29,409 bases of DNA from Limnoraphis robusta CS-951 (GTDB lineage Bacteria; Cyanobacteriota; Cyanobacteriia; Cyanobacteriales; Microcoleaceae), in the NCBI RefSeq assembly GCF_000972705.2, contig NZ_LATL02000057.1, positions 1-29,409 of the forward strand, written 5' to 3'. Made by a program: the position numbers and the translations under genes. Shown one piece after another: positions 17,878-25,197 of the stretch (position 1 is the stretch's first letter; the number at the start of each line of letters is the position of its first letter). A model generated the notes under the pieces. It ran no database searches, was not told the origin of the DNA, and was given only the letters and a program-made list of their open reading frames with translations.

Positions 17878-18855
17878 TTATCCGATTTGTGGCTTCCCCC
17901 AACAAGCCACTTCATGTCCTGTATCTACTAATTCTAACGGCGGATCTTCTTTAAAACAATGTTCTATTGCAAAACGACATCGAGGGGCAAACGGACAACC
18001 TTTTGGATAATTCGTTAAGTCGGGAGGAACACCTTCAATTGCTTGTAATTTTTCGTTAATATTTCCATCTAAACGAGGTAAACTTTCCAGTAATCCTATT
18101 GTATAGGGATGACGCGGATTTTTATAAAGTTGATAAACCGATGCTTGTTCAACAATTTGACCTGCATATAACACTAAAATTCTATCTGCTAATCCCGCTA
18201 ATAAAGCTAAATCATGGGTAATCCAAATCACCGCCATTTCCAGTTCTTTTTTTAACTGTTTCACTAACTCTACGACTTGGGCTTGAACGGTGACATCTAA
18301 AGCAGTTGTCGGTTCATCTGCGATTAATAATTTTGGACGACAAGCTAACCCCATCGCAATCATTACTCGTTGACGCATTCCTCCCGAAAATTGAAAGGGA
18401 TAGTTTTTGATTCGGCGTTCAGCATCAGAAATTCCGACTTGTTTTAACAGTTGAATTGCTCTTGATTTTGCATCATTTTTATTGAGTCCGAGATGAAGTT
18501 TAATTGACTCCGTAATTTGCTTTTCAATCGTTAAAACTGGATTGAGAGAAGTCATCGGATCTTGAAAAATAATCGAGATTTGATTTCCGCGAATTTGACG
18601 GAGTTTTTCAGCAGAAAGATTGAGTAAATTTTCCCCTTCAAATAAAACTTTTCCGCCTGTTATTTTCCCTGGAGGAGAAGGAATGAGGCGTAAAATTGAC
18701 AACACACTAATACTTTTCCCCGAACCTGACTCCCCAACAATTCCAAGGGTTTCACCGGAATTTAATGTATAGGAAATCCCATTGACTGCACAGACAACAC
18801 CATCGGTTGTAAAAAAGCGAGTTTCTAGGTTTTGAACTTCAAGCAATGGTGACAT
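17878..18855 (-). CDS. Dpp/Opp-type peptide ABC transporter ATPase (DppD/OppD-like)
   Basis: A 325-residue partner of the following ATPase. It has Walker A GESGSGKS (41-48), Q-loop FQDPMTSLNP, signature FSGGMRQRV (156-164), Walker B LLIADEP (176-182), H-loop ITHDLALLA, and the oligopeptide C-terminal region with C287, C293, C300 and C318. D- and F-type ATPases act as a heterodimer on the inner face of a peptide importer. It is the first gene of a two-gene minus-strand operon and divergent from the methyltransferase-like gene over a 143-base gap. Orphan ATPase pairs are usual in cyanobacteria, where the permease and binding-protein genes are often elsewhere. The nearby alanine symporter and D-Ala-D-Ala dipeptidase make short peptides, perhaps from peptidoglycan, a reasonable substrate guess. 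Confidence 0.95.
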   Translation of the reverse strand: MSPLLEVQNLETRFFTTDGVVCAVNGISYTLNSGETLGIVGESGSGKSISVLSILRLIPSPPGKITGGKVLFEGENLLNLSAEKLRQIRGNQISIIFQDPMTSLNPVLTIEKQITESIKLHLGLNKNDAKSRAIQLLKQVGISDAERRIKNYPFQFSGGMRQRVMIAMGLACRPKLLIADEPTTALDVTVQAQVVELVKQLKKELEMAVIWITHDLALLAGLADRILVLYAGQIVEQASVYQLYKNPRHPYTIGLLESLPRLDGNINEKLQAIEGVPPDLTNYPKGCPFAPRCRFAIEHCFKEDPPLELVDTGHEVACWGKPQIG

Positions 18856-18962
18856 GAAACTTGGAAATAAATGTGTAGAATAATGAATTGGAGATCAAGC
18901 CCGATTGTCCCCTGATTCCAATGACTTGCTTTACACTCCGTAATATTCTTGAAAATTTTCTT

Positions 18963-18983
18963 TAAACTATATAGAGTAGTTTA
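18963..18983. promoter_or_regulatory. Inverted repeat TAAACTA-N7-TAGTTTA in a divergent promoter region
   Basis: Perfect 7-base arms around a 7-base centre, 15 bases before the methyltransferase-like start and about 110 bases before dppD-like. The size and position fit an operator for a dimeric regulator. No regulator can be named. Confidence 0.4.
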
Positions 18984-18998
18984 TACCATATTGCCACG

Positions 18999-19658
18999 AT
19001 GTTGCTACAGGCTCAAGACCGCCAAAAACTTGATCAGACGGATGATTCGCTGTTTTACTCCTATCCTCGCCTGGTGACTCACGTAGATGAGGGATTCATT
19101 GATCGCTTAACAAATCTTTACCGGGAACGTCTCAAACCGAATACTCGCATTCTCGACATGATGAGTAGTTGGGTGTCTCATCTTCCTGAGATAGATTTCG
19201 CTCACGTTGAGGGACATGGGATGAATGAGGAAGAATTGAAAAAAAATCCGCAACTTGATCATTATTTTTTGCAGAATTTGAATGAAAACCCAAAATTACC
19301 GTTAGATGATTGTGATTTTGATGCGGTTTTAAATTGCGTTTCGGTGCAGTATTTGCAGTATCCCGAAGCTATTTTTTATGAGATGTATCGCATTCTAAAA
19401 CCGGGTGGAATAGCAATTGTTAGCTTTTCTAACCGAATGTTTCCTCAAAAAGCAATTACCGCTTGGCGAGAGGGAACAGAAGCCAGTCGCGTTGAATTGG
19501 TGAAGGGGTATTTTAACTCTGTTAAAGGGCAAACTTTACCGGGATTTAGTCTTCCTGAAGTGATTGCTGAACAGTCTTCAGTACCCTCGATTTTACAGAT
19601 GTTTGGTTTAGGGGGTGGTGATCCGTTTTATGCGGTAATTGCCTATCGTCAAAACTAG
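18999..19658 (+). CDS. SAM-dependent methyltransferase-like protein
   Basis: A 219-residue class I methyltransferase fold. The SAM-binding strand reads RILDMMSSWVSHLP (50-63) in place of the usual glycine-rich loop. A DFDAV acidic strand end (106-110) and the post-motif ILKPGG (132-137) are clear. The ILD-MSSWVSHLP variant is conserved in cyanobacterial and plastid homologues as I recall, so the lack of GxGxG is a family trait rather than damage. The substrate is unknown. It is a single gene, divergent from the peptide ATPases and convergent with the alanine symporter, with which it shares a large palindromic terminator. Confidence 0.85.
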   Translation: MLLQAQDRQKLDQTDDSLFYSYPRLVTHVDEGFIDRLTNLYRERLKPNTRILDMMSSWVSHLPEIDFAHVEGHGMNEEELKKNPQLDHYFLQNLNENPKLPLDDCDFDAVLNCVSVQYLQYPEAIFYEMYRILKPGGIAIVSFSNRMFPQKAITAWREGTEASRVELVKGYFNSVKGQTLPGFSLPEVIAEQSSVPSILQMFGLGGGDPFYAVIAYRQN

Positions 19659-19727
19659 AGAATATCAGATTTTGGAGAACGTAAATTTACCTCCAATTAA
19701 CCAGTTTTGAGACAATAATCTTGAAAG

Positions 19728-19786
19728 AGGGGCGGGTTTATAAAAAATATCTTTGGGAAATTATAAACCTATTTTAACCCGCCCCT
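19728..19786. terminator. Nested palindromic element, probable bidirectional terminator
   Basis: The outer arms AGGGGCGGGTT (19728-19738) and AACCCGCCCCT (19776-19786) are perfect 11-base complements. A second perfect 9-base pair, GGTTTATAA (19735-19743) and TTATAAACC (19761-19769), reuses the GGTT of the left outer arm, so the two pairings compete over those bases. It lies between convergent genes. Elements with GGGGCGGGTT ends are dispersed repeats in many cyanobacteria (from memory). Confidence 0.7.
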
Positions 19787-19793
19787 ACATCGG

Positions 19794-21227
19794 TTAATTT
19801 GAAACTTTAGTTGTGATTAACTCCGGCATATTATCACCTTTTTCTCTCCAAGCTTGACGATCAATATTGAGATCAGAAAATCGACTCGCATCAAAAATAG
19901 GTTGTTGATCTCCCGCTTGAACTTGCCGATCAAAATCTTTCATCACTCGTAAACCCACTTTAAAGAGTAGAAAAACGGCTACAAGATTAACTAAGGCTAA
20001 GAGTCCCATTGTCAAATCTGCAAAAGCAAATACGGTACTTAAATCTTGTGCCGATCCCCAGACAACTAATGCTAGAGTCAAACCGCGAAAAATATTAAAC
20101 AGCAGCTTATTTTCTGGACTAAAAAAGTTGAGACTATTTTCACCTAAGTAGTAATTATAAATCATCGAGGTAAAGGCAAATAACACTAAGGCAATGGTGA
20201 CAAAAGCTCGCCCCCAACCCCCAACGTGTTCAGCCATTGCCGCTTGAGTTAAGACAATTCCACTCACATCACTATCCGGTTGATAAACCGAAGACAGAAG
20301 AATAATTGCGGCTGTACAAGTACACAAAATAATCGTGTCAATAAACACACTAAAAGATTGAATGATGCCTTGATTTACCGGGTGTTCAACATAGGCAACC
20401 GCAGCCACATTTGGCGCACTTCCTAAACCTGCTTCGTTAGAGAATAAGCCTCGTTTTACCCCAAATAATATCGCCGATCCCACTCCACCGCTAACGGCTT
20501 GTTGTAAGCCAAAAGCACTTTTAAAAATCAGACTAAAGACATTCGTAATCTCAGCAATATTGGTGACAAGTACAAACAAAGACATGGCAAAATATCCGAT
20601 TGCCATAATCGGAACTACAAATTCTGCAACATCAGCAATCCGTTTAATTCCACCAAATATAATTAACCCTAAAACAATCAGTAGAATCACACCTGTAATC
20701 GAAGTTGGTACTCCAAAAGTGTCTTGAATAGAAGTTGCAACGGTGTAAGATTGGAGAGCGTTAAATCCCAAGCCAAATGTAATCAATAAAAGCGCAGAAA
20801 ATAGCGAGGCTAACCAGCGTTTACCGAGTCCACGTTCAATATAATAAGCAGGGCCACCGCGATAAGTTCCATCGGGTTCAGCATTTTTAAAAAGTTGGGC
20901 TAAAGTGCATTCAAAAAAACTGGTTGCCATGCCAATTAAACCGATAACCCACATCCAAAAAATAGCGCCCGCCCCTCCAAGAGTAATGGCAACTGCAACA
21001 CCCGCAATATTACCCGCTCCCACTCGTCCGGCAACGCTTAAAGCTAAGGCTTGAAACGAACTTAAATGCCCTTCTTCTCGGTGAAATGATTCTCCTAAAA
21101 TCGTGAACATTCGCCCAAAATATCGAAACTGAACAAATCGAGAGGAGATTGTTAAAAGCAACCCCACCGCAATCAGTACAAAAATGAGTATCTTACCCCA
21201 GATTAAATCATTCAGAAAAGCTAACAC
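19794..21227 (-). CDS. agcS: Sodium:alanine/glycine symporter (AgcS family)
   Basis: A 477-residue integral membrane transporter with about ten hydrophobic spans, full length for the alanine or glycine:cation symporter family. Diagnostic segments are GRVGAGNIAGVA (67-78), the GAIFWMWVIGLIGM run (87-100), a GGPAYY motif, and GVKRGLFSNEAGLGSAPNVA in the middle. It imports alanine or glycine, in some relatives also the D-isomer, driven by sodium. The start is GTG, backed by AGGAG at 21236-21240, eight bases upstream. The gene is divergent from the D-Ala-D-Ala dipeptidase gene. The intergenic region carries two TGTA-N8-TACA palindromes, one forming a textbook NtcA-activated promoter for this gene, so nitrogen limitation should induce it. 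It shares a palindromic terminator with the methyltransferase-like gene. Confidence 0.95.
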   Translation of the reverse strand: MLAFLNDLIWGKILIFVLIAVGLLLTISSRFVQFRYFGRMFTILGESFHREEGHLSSFQALALSVAGRVGAGNIAGVAVAITLGGAGAIFWMWVIGLIGMATSFFECTLAQLFKNAEPDGTYRGGPAYYIERGLGKRWLASLFSALLLITFGLGFNALQSYTVATSIQDTFGVPTSITGVILLIVLGLIIFGGIKRIADVAEFVVPIMAIGYFAMSLFVLVTNIAEITNVFSLIFKSAFGLQQAVSGGVGSAILFGVKRGLFSNEAGLGSAPNVAAVAYVEHPVNQGIIQSFSVFIDTIILCTCTAAIILLSSVYQPDSDVSGIVLTQAAMAEHVGGWGRAFVTIALVLFAFTSMIYNYYLGENSLNFFSPENKLLFNIFRGLTLALVVWGSAQDLSTVFAFADLTMGLLALVNLVAVFLLFKVGLRVMKDFDRQVQAGDQQPIFDASRFSDLNIDRQAWREKGDNMPELITTKVSN

Positions 21228-21248
21228 TTGCTATTCTCCTAAAATTAT

Positions 21249-21264
21249 TGTAATAAATCATACA
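21249..21264. promoter_or_regulatory. Second NtcA-type box, TGTA-N8-TACA, close to the agcS start
   Basis: GTA at 21250-21252 and TAC at 21261-21263, separated by exactly eight bases and flanked by T and A, make the full TGTA-N8-TACA palindrome. It lies 22 bases before the agcS start codon, inside the expected leader of the promoter at 21328. It has no TAN3T box at the right distance. It could damp transcription or be chance. Confidence 0.5.
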
Positions 21265-21327
21265 TGACATTTAAACAAATTGCCTCAAACGTAAAGAAAT
21301 ATGTTAAAAACATCTAGAGTTAACATG

Positions 21328-21370
21328 ACGATATAGAAACAATCTCTTAATTTCTGTATTTTATAATACA
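21328..21370 (-). promoter_or_regulatory. NtcA-activated promoter of agcS: TGTA-N8-TACA, 22 bases, TAN3T
   Basis: TGTATTTTATAATACA (21355-21370) holds GTA-N8-TAC, the binding site of the nitrogen regulator NtcA. On the minus strand, after TAC, exactly 22 bases (21355-21334) separate it from TATCGT (21333-21328), which fits TAN3T. That is the spacing of class II NtcA promoters and predicts a start of transcription near 21321, about 95 bases before agcS. On the plus strand a TATTGT box (21395-21400) follows at 25 bases, a looser fit toward the dipeptidase gene. Confidence 0.7.
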
Positions 21371-21425
21371 ATTATACGGTTGATAACAGTCAGTTATTGT
21401 TACTTTATTTAACAATACTAAAAAT

Positions 21426-22145
21426 ATGATCAAACCTTACCAAAAAGTACCCGTTCAAGACTGTGGTGAACCGTTATTACCGATTCCGCTCGAACAATTT
21501 GCAGTTGAATCTCCTCATCCTTATGAAAAACTTGGCGCACCTTATCATCTTTCAGGTGTTGATTCTCCCTATTATTTACGTCAGGAAGTTCTCGAACGTT
21601 TAATCACTGCTCAAACGCAATTGCAATCTGATTATCCGGGTTGGAAAATCTTGATTTTTGATGCTTATCGTCCGGTAGAAGTCCAACAATTTATGGTTGA
21701 TTATACCTTTTCAGAACTCCTAAAAACTAGAGAATTAAAACCTGATTTAATATCAGCAGAACAATGCCAAGCTATCTTAGAAGAAGTCTATCAATTTTGG
21801 GCTGTTCCGAGTCTTGATCCTGCAACACCGCCTCCTCATAGTACAGGCGCCGCTATCGATATTACGTTAGTTAATCATACAGGAAAAATCGTTGATATGG
21901 GTTCTCCGATTGATGAAATTTCCCCTCGTTCCTATCCCAATCATTTTGCTGAAAGTTCTCATTTAGTTGAGCAAGAATATCATCAAAATCGCCTAATTTT
22001 AGCAGCAGTAATGATTTCAGCCGGATTTCAACAGCACCCGAATGAATGGTGGCATTTTTCCTATGGAGATCAGATGTGGGCTTGGTTAAACAATCAGCAA
22101 GAAACTGAACAGAAATCTGTCGCAAAATATGGGAGATATTCCTGA
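21426..22145 (+). CDS. ddpX: D-alanyl-D-alanine dipeptidase (VanX/DdpX family, peptidase M15D)
   Basis: A zinc dipeptidase that splits D-Ala-D-Ala into D-alanine. The VanX catalytic set is complete: R82 in FDAYRP, zinc ligands H138 and D145 in PPHSTGAAIDIT, and E207 plus H210 in EWWHFSYGD. At 239 residues it is close to family length, and it has no clear signal peptide, so it probably acts in the cytoplasm on imported or internal dipeptide. In a cyanobacterium this points to wall-peptide salvage rather than vancomycin resistance: no VanH or VanA partner is present. In E. coli the homologue DdpX is encoded with Dpp-like transporter genes. Here Dpp/Opp ATPases and an alanine symporter are close by. 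The upstream NtcA box may also serve this gene. No Shine-Dalgarno sequence is seen. Confidence 0.95.
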   Translation: MIKPYQKVPVQDCGEPLLPIPLEQFAVESPHPYEKLGAPYHLSGVDSPYYLRQEVLERLITAQTQLQSDYPGWKILIFDAYRPVEVQQFMVDYTFSELLKTRELKPDLISAEQCQAILEEVYQFWAVPSLDPATPPPHSTGAAIDITLVNHTGKIVDMGSPIDEISPRSYPNHFAESSHLVEQEYHQNRLILAAVMISAGFQQHPNEWWHFSYGDQMWAWLNNQQETEQKSVAKYGRYS

Positions 22146-22162
22146 AATGACCTGAGATAAAC

Positions 22163-23086
22163 TTAGCGCAAGTTTTGAATTTCCTCAAGAGTCAGTCCCG
22201 TCGTTTGACTAATGGTTTCATCATCCAAAATATTCAACAACTGACGGGCAATTTCAATCGCTTTAGCTTTACGACCTTCTTCTCGACCTTCTGCTAGACC
22301 TTGTTCGAGTCCTTGTTCAAGTCCTTGTTCGAGACCTTCTGCCAAACCTCTTTCTAGACCTCTTTCTAATCCTTCTCTTTCTGCTAACAGAATCATACCC
22401 TGTTGATCTTGAATAAACATTTCTTTTTTTTCTTGTTCTTCAAGTTCTTCACGGCTTAAATTGGCTTGGTTAGCGATTTGAAAAGCCCGTTGAATAGCAG
22501 GTATATTTTCCATATTTTGCGGAACTGATTCTAACACCATAGCACTTTTGAGGAAATAAATCCACTTATCTGTTAAGGTTTCCAACTGTTCTAATGCTTT
22601 ATTAAACTTCGGGAGTTCAATAAAAATCAAATCAATTTCATTCCCTTTGTATTTGAAATTTTCACTTTCTTCTTTAAAAACAAAACGAGAAATTAACCGT
22701 TGCGATTCTTCAAACATGATAAAATCTGTAATCGTTAGAGCAATCACAGGTTTAAGGAACCGATAACCTTGTCCAGATTCGAGTTGTAGAGAATAGGTTT
22801 TAGCTGCATTGTACAACACTCGTTTACCAAACGACTCCACATTTAAAACCTGCATTTCGATGATGACAATAGACCCATCATTCAGTTTAGCTTTCACATC
22901 CAGATAGGAATCTTTTAAACCTTGAATCCGAGGCGAAAGATAGGGATCAATAATCTCTAAATCTTCGATAACAGCTTCAGCATTGTAAATCAAGGCATTT
23001 AAAAAACTAATCAGGATATCTTTGCTTTCGGCAGAACCAAAAATTTTTTTAAAGGCAAAATCGGTTTTAGGATTGATAAATCTCAT
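22163..23086 (-). CDS. Rpn-family PD-(D/E)XK nuclease / putative transposase-like protein
   Basis: A 307-residue member of the Rpn (recombination-promoting nuclease, YhgA-like) family, which is abundant in cyanobacteria. The start MRFINPKTDFAFKKIFG is diagnostic. The nuclease core shows D63 in SYLDVKAKL and E77-x-Q79 in IVIIEMQ, a PD-(D/E)XK arrangement. The C-terminal region (about 236-270) is a run of 4-residue units of the GLEQ/GLER/GLAE type, followed by a helical tail ending TGLTLEEIQNL. Such repeats vary in number between copies. The start is supported by GAGGTG eight bases upstream. Despite the transposase label often given, no terminal inverted repeats were found. It is an isolated gene, convergent with ddpX (17 bases). 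Confidence 0.95.
   Translation of the reverse strand: MRFINPKTDFAFKKIFGSAESKDILISFLNALIYNAEAVIEDLEIIDPYLSPRIQGLKDSYLDVKAKLNDGSIVIIEMQVLNVESFGKRVLYNAAKTYSLQLESGQGYRFLKPVIALTITDFIMFEESQRLISRFVFKEESENFKYKGNEIDLIFIELPKFNKALEQLETLTDKWIYFLKSAMVLESVPQNMENIPAIQRAFQIANQANLSREELEEQEKKEMFIQDQQGMILLAEREGLERGLERGLAEGLEQGLEQGLEQGLAEGREEGRKAKAIEIARQLLNILDDETISQTTGLTLEEIQNLR
22272..22380 (-). repeat. 12-base tandem repeat array inside the Rpn-family gene
   Basis: About nine imperfect 12-base units encode repeated GLEQ, GLER and GLAE tetrapeptides, with the three central GLEQ units nearly identical in DNA. The unit length keeps the frame when copies are gained or lost. Confidence 0.75.
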
Positions 23087-23454
23087 GGTTCGTTCACCTC
23101 AACTGAGTAGCTTAATGTCATCATTATCTATTAACAATTAAACAGAAGTGAGATCAAATGCTCCGACTCCGCGACCTGAATCCGCCTCGGGACTTGGAGC
23201 TGATGGAGTTCAACTTGTTGTCATCGATTGAATCTTTCAGGAAAAAAATACTTAAAACTTTCTTTACAAAATCTCCCCAATCCTATTATAGAAGCAAATC
23301 AAATGAACTTTGGCGATCGCTTAGAAAAAATTAATTTATCATTTTTCCCTGAATGCTTAACAGAGGCATCGAAAGAACTCAAAGGGTTGAATTATCAGAA
23401 ACTTCTATAAATCGACAACCCAGCGTTTAGAATTTAACCAACACGGTAGAAATC
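23087..23454. other. Gene-free stretch between Rpn gene and SLH-GHL10 gene
   Basis: No convincing gene in 368 bases. Short plus-strand open frames exist: a TTG-initiated 60-codon frame at 23228-23410 and an ATG-initiated frame of about 58 codons from 23158. Neither has a Shine-Dalgarno sequence or family likeness, and they may be decayed coding fragments. A HIP1 octamer lies within. Confidence 0.45.
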
Positions 23455-25179
23455 ATGGCAGATTTTAGTGATATCAAAGATCATTGGGCAAAAGACTGTA
23501 TTGAAAAATTAGCAGATGATGGAATTATTAGTGGTTATGAAGATAAAACATTCAAACCCGATGCTTCTGTAACGCGGGCAGAATTTGCCGCCATGCTGAA
23601 CAAAGCCTTTCCGAATCAATCGCCCATTCGAGAAGGATTTGAATTTGCAGATGTTGACAAAAAATACTGGGCTTATGAAGTCATTCAGAAAGCCTATCGG
23701 ACAGGATTTTTAAGTGGTTATCAAGACAAAACTTTTAAAGCTACAGAAAAAATTCCTCGGGTTCAAGCCTTAGTTGCATTGTCTAGTGGCTTGAAACTCG
23801 ATATGATTCAACCTGTTGCTTTCACCTTAGAAAAAACCTATAGTGATGCGGATAAAATTCCCGATTATGCCAAACGAATGATCGCGGCGGCAACTGAAAA
23901 TCGTTTAGTTGTGAATTACCCAAATCTCAAATTCCTCAAACCCAATGAATTTGCAACTCGGGCAGAAATTGCAACCTTTTTATCTCAAGCTTTATTGAAA
24001 GCGAACGAAGAATCTTCTGTTCCCGATGAATATTTAGTCAAAGCCGTAGAAATTGAAGCTCCTAAAGGAGAAATACGAGGCGTTTGGCTCACGAATATTG
24101 ACAGTGATGTTTTGTTTTCTGCCTCTTCTGTTACGAATGCCATTAATTCCTTATCCGAGTTCAAATTTAATACCCTTTATCCTGTTGTTTGGAATCGGGG
24201 TTATACCCAGTATCCCAGTCAAGTAATGAAGCGAATTATTGGGGTTGAACTCGATCCAGCAACGGGTTTACAAGGGCGAGATGTTCTGCAAGAAATCATC
24301 ACTCTAGCCAAAGCTAAAAACATGAGTGTTATGCCTTGGTTTGAGTTTGGGTTTATGGTTCCCCAAGATTCCAAATTCTTACAAAGTCGCTCCAGTTGGA
24401 TTACGACTAATCAAGAGGGAGTTCCGTTTACGAAAGAAGAAAATCAATATCACGTTTGGCTCAATCCCTTTAACCCTCAAGTTCAACAGTTTGTCCTTGA
24501 TTTAGTCGTCGAAGTTGTCAGCAAATATGATGTTGATGGAATTCAATTTGATGATCATTTTGGCTTACCTGTTGAATTAGGTTATGATGAATTTACGACT
24601 CGACTTTACCAACGAGAAAATAATGGTAAAAAACCTCCAACTGACCCTAAAGAGGCTGACTGGGTGCGCTGGCGTGCGAATAAATTGACTGACTTTATGA
24701 TGCGCCTCTTTTGGGTTGTCAAAGATTACAAACCCAATTGTACAATTTCCCTTTCACCGAATCCCAAATCCTACGCTTACGACAATTATTTACAAGACTG
24801 GCCGACTTGGGAACGGAATGGATATGTAGAGGAATTAGTGCTGCAAGTTTATCGGGATGATCCGAAAGGTTTTAAAGCAGATTTAGAAGCTTCTGAAGTG
24901 CTTGATGCTAAAGTGAATATTCCGGTTGCGGTGGGAATTTTAACCGGACTAAAAGCCAAATCTGTTGATCTTTCAACGGTTAAAGAACAAGTGGCAGAAA
25001 GTCGCAAGCGGAAATTTTCCGGGGTGTCTTTCTTCTTCTACGAAAGCTTTAAGTCATTGGCGGAAACAGAAGAAGGTAAAACGACTTTCCAAGCTTTATT
25101 CCCCAGTACAATTGAACGACCAGAAATTATTGCGGCTTCTCTTCCCTCTGTTACCATTCCCGAGTTAAAATTAGAATAG
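23455..25179 (+). CDS. SLH-domain protein with GHL10 (YngK-like) glycoside-hydrolase domain
   Basis: The 574-residue protein has three S-layer-homology repeats (about 3-52, 63-113, 127-182; the first reads FSDIKDHWAKDCIEKLADDG). A glycosyl-hydrolase-like 10 TIM barrel follows from about 206 to 520. Barrel landmarks are GEIRGVWLTNI (205-215), the FNTLYPVVWNRG strand, MPWFEFGF and VDGIQFDDHFG (360-370, D367-D368). SLH repeats bind secondary wall polymers and the GHL10 domain is thought to cleave glycan, so wall or sheath remodelling is a fair inference. The first residues are MADFSDI with no signal peptide, and an in-frame TAG nine codons upstream rules out a longer N-terminus. Export without a signal is therefore unexplained. 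It is followed after 18 bases by the GNAT gene, probably one transcript. Confidence 0.93.
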   Translation: MADFSDIKDHWAKDCIEKLADDGIISGYEDKTFKPDASVTRAEFAAMLNKAFPNQSPIREGFEFADVDKKYWAYEVIQKAYRTGFLSGYQDKTFKATEKIPRVQALVALSSGLKLDMIQPVAFTLEKTYSDADKIPDYAKRMIAAATENRLVVNYPNLKFLKPNEFATRAEIATFLSQALLKANEESSVPDEYLVKAVEIEAPKGEIRGVWLTNIDSDVLFSASSVTNAINSLSEFKFNTLYPVVWNRGYTQYPSQVMKRIIGVELDPATGLQGRDVLQEIITLAKAKNMSVMPWFEFGFMVPQDSKFLQSRSSWITTNQEGVPFTKEENQYHVWLNPFNPQVQQFVLDLVVEVVSKYDVDGIQFDDHFGLPVELGYDEFTTRLYQRENNGKKPPTDPKEADWVRWRANKLTDFMMRLFWVVKDYKPNCTISLSPNPKSYAYDNYLQDWPTWERNGYVEELVLQVYRDDPKGFKADLEASEVLDAKVNIPVAVGILTGLKAKSVDLSTVKEQVAESRKRKFSGVSFFFYESFKSLAETEEGKTTFQALFPSTIERPEIIAASLPSVTIPELKLE

Positions 25180-25197
25180 GGTTTTTTAGCTCTCTAA

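Noticed and set aside
21426..22145. Vancomycin-resistance (VanX) reading of the dipeptidase
   Set aside because: No VanH, VanA or VanR/S partner lies nearby, and the neighbours are an alanine symporter and peptide ATPases, so wall-peptide salvage fits better.
22163..23086. Insertion sequence around the Rpn-family gene
   Set aside because: Although often labelled transposase-like, the gene has no flanking inverted repeats or target duplication that I can see. It is treated as a cellular nuclease gene.
23228..23410. 60-codon open frame on the plus strand
   Set aside because: Begins at TTG with no Shine-Dalgarno sequence, has a stop shortly upstream, and shows no recognisable family. Kept only as part of a possibly decayed region.
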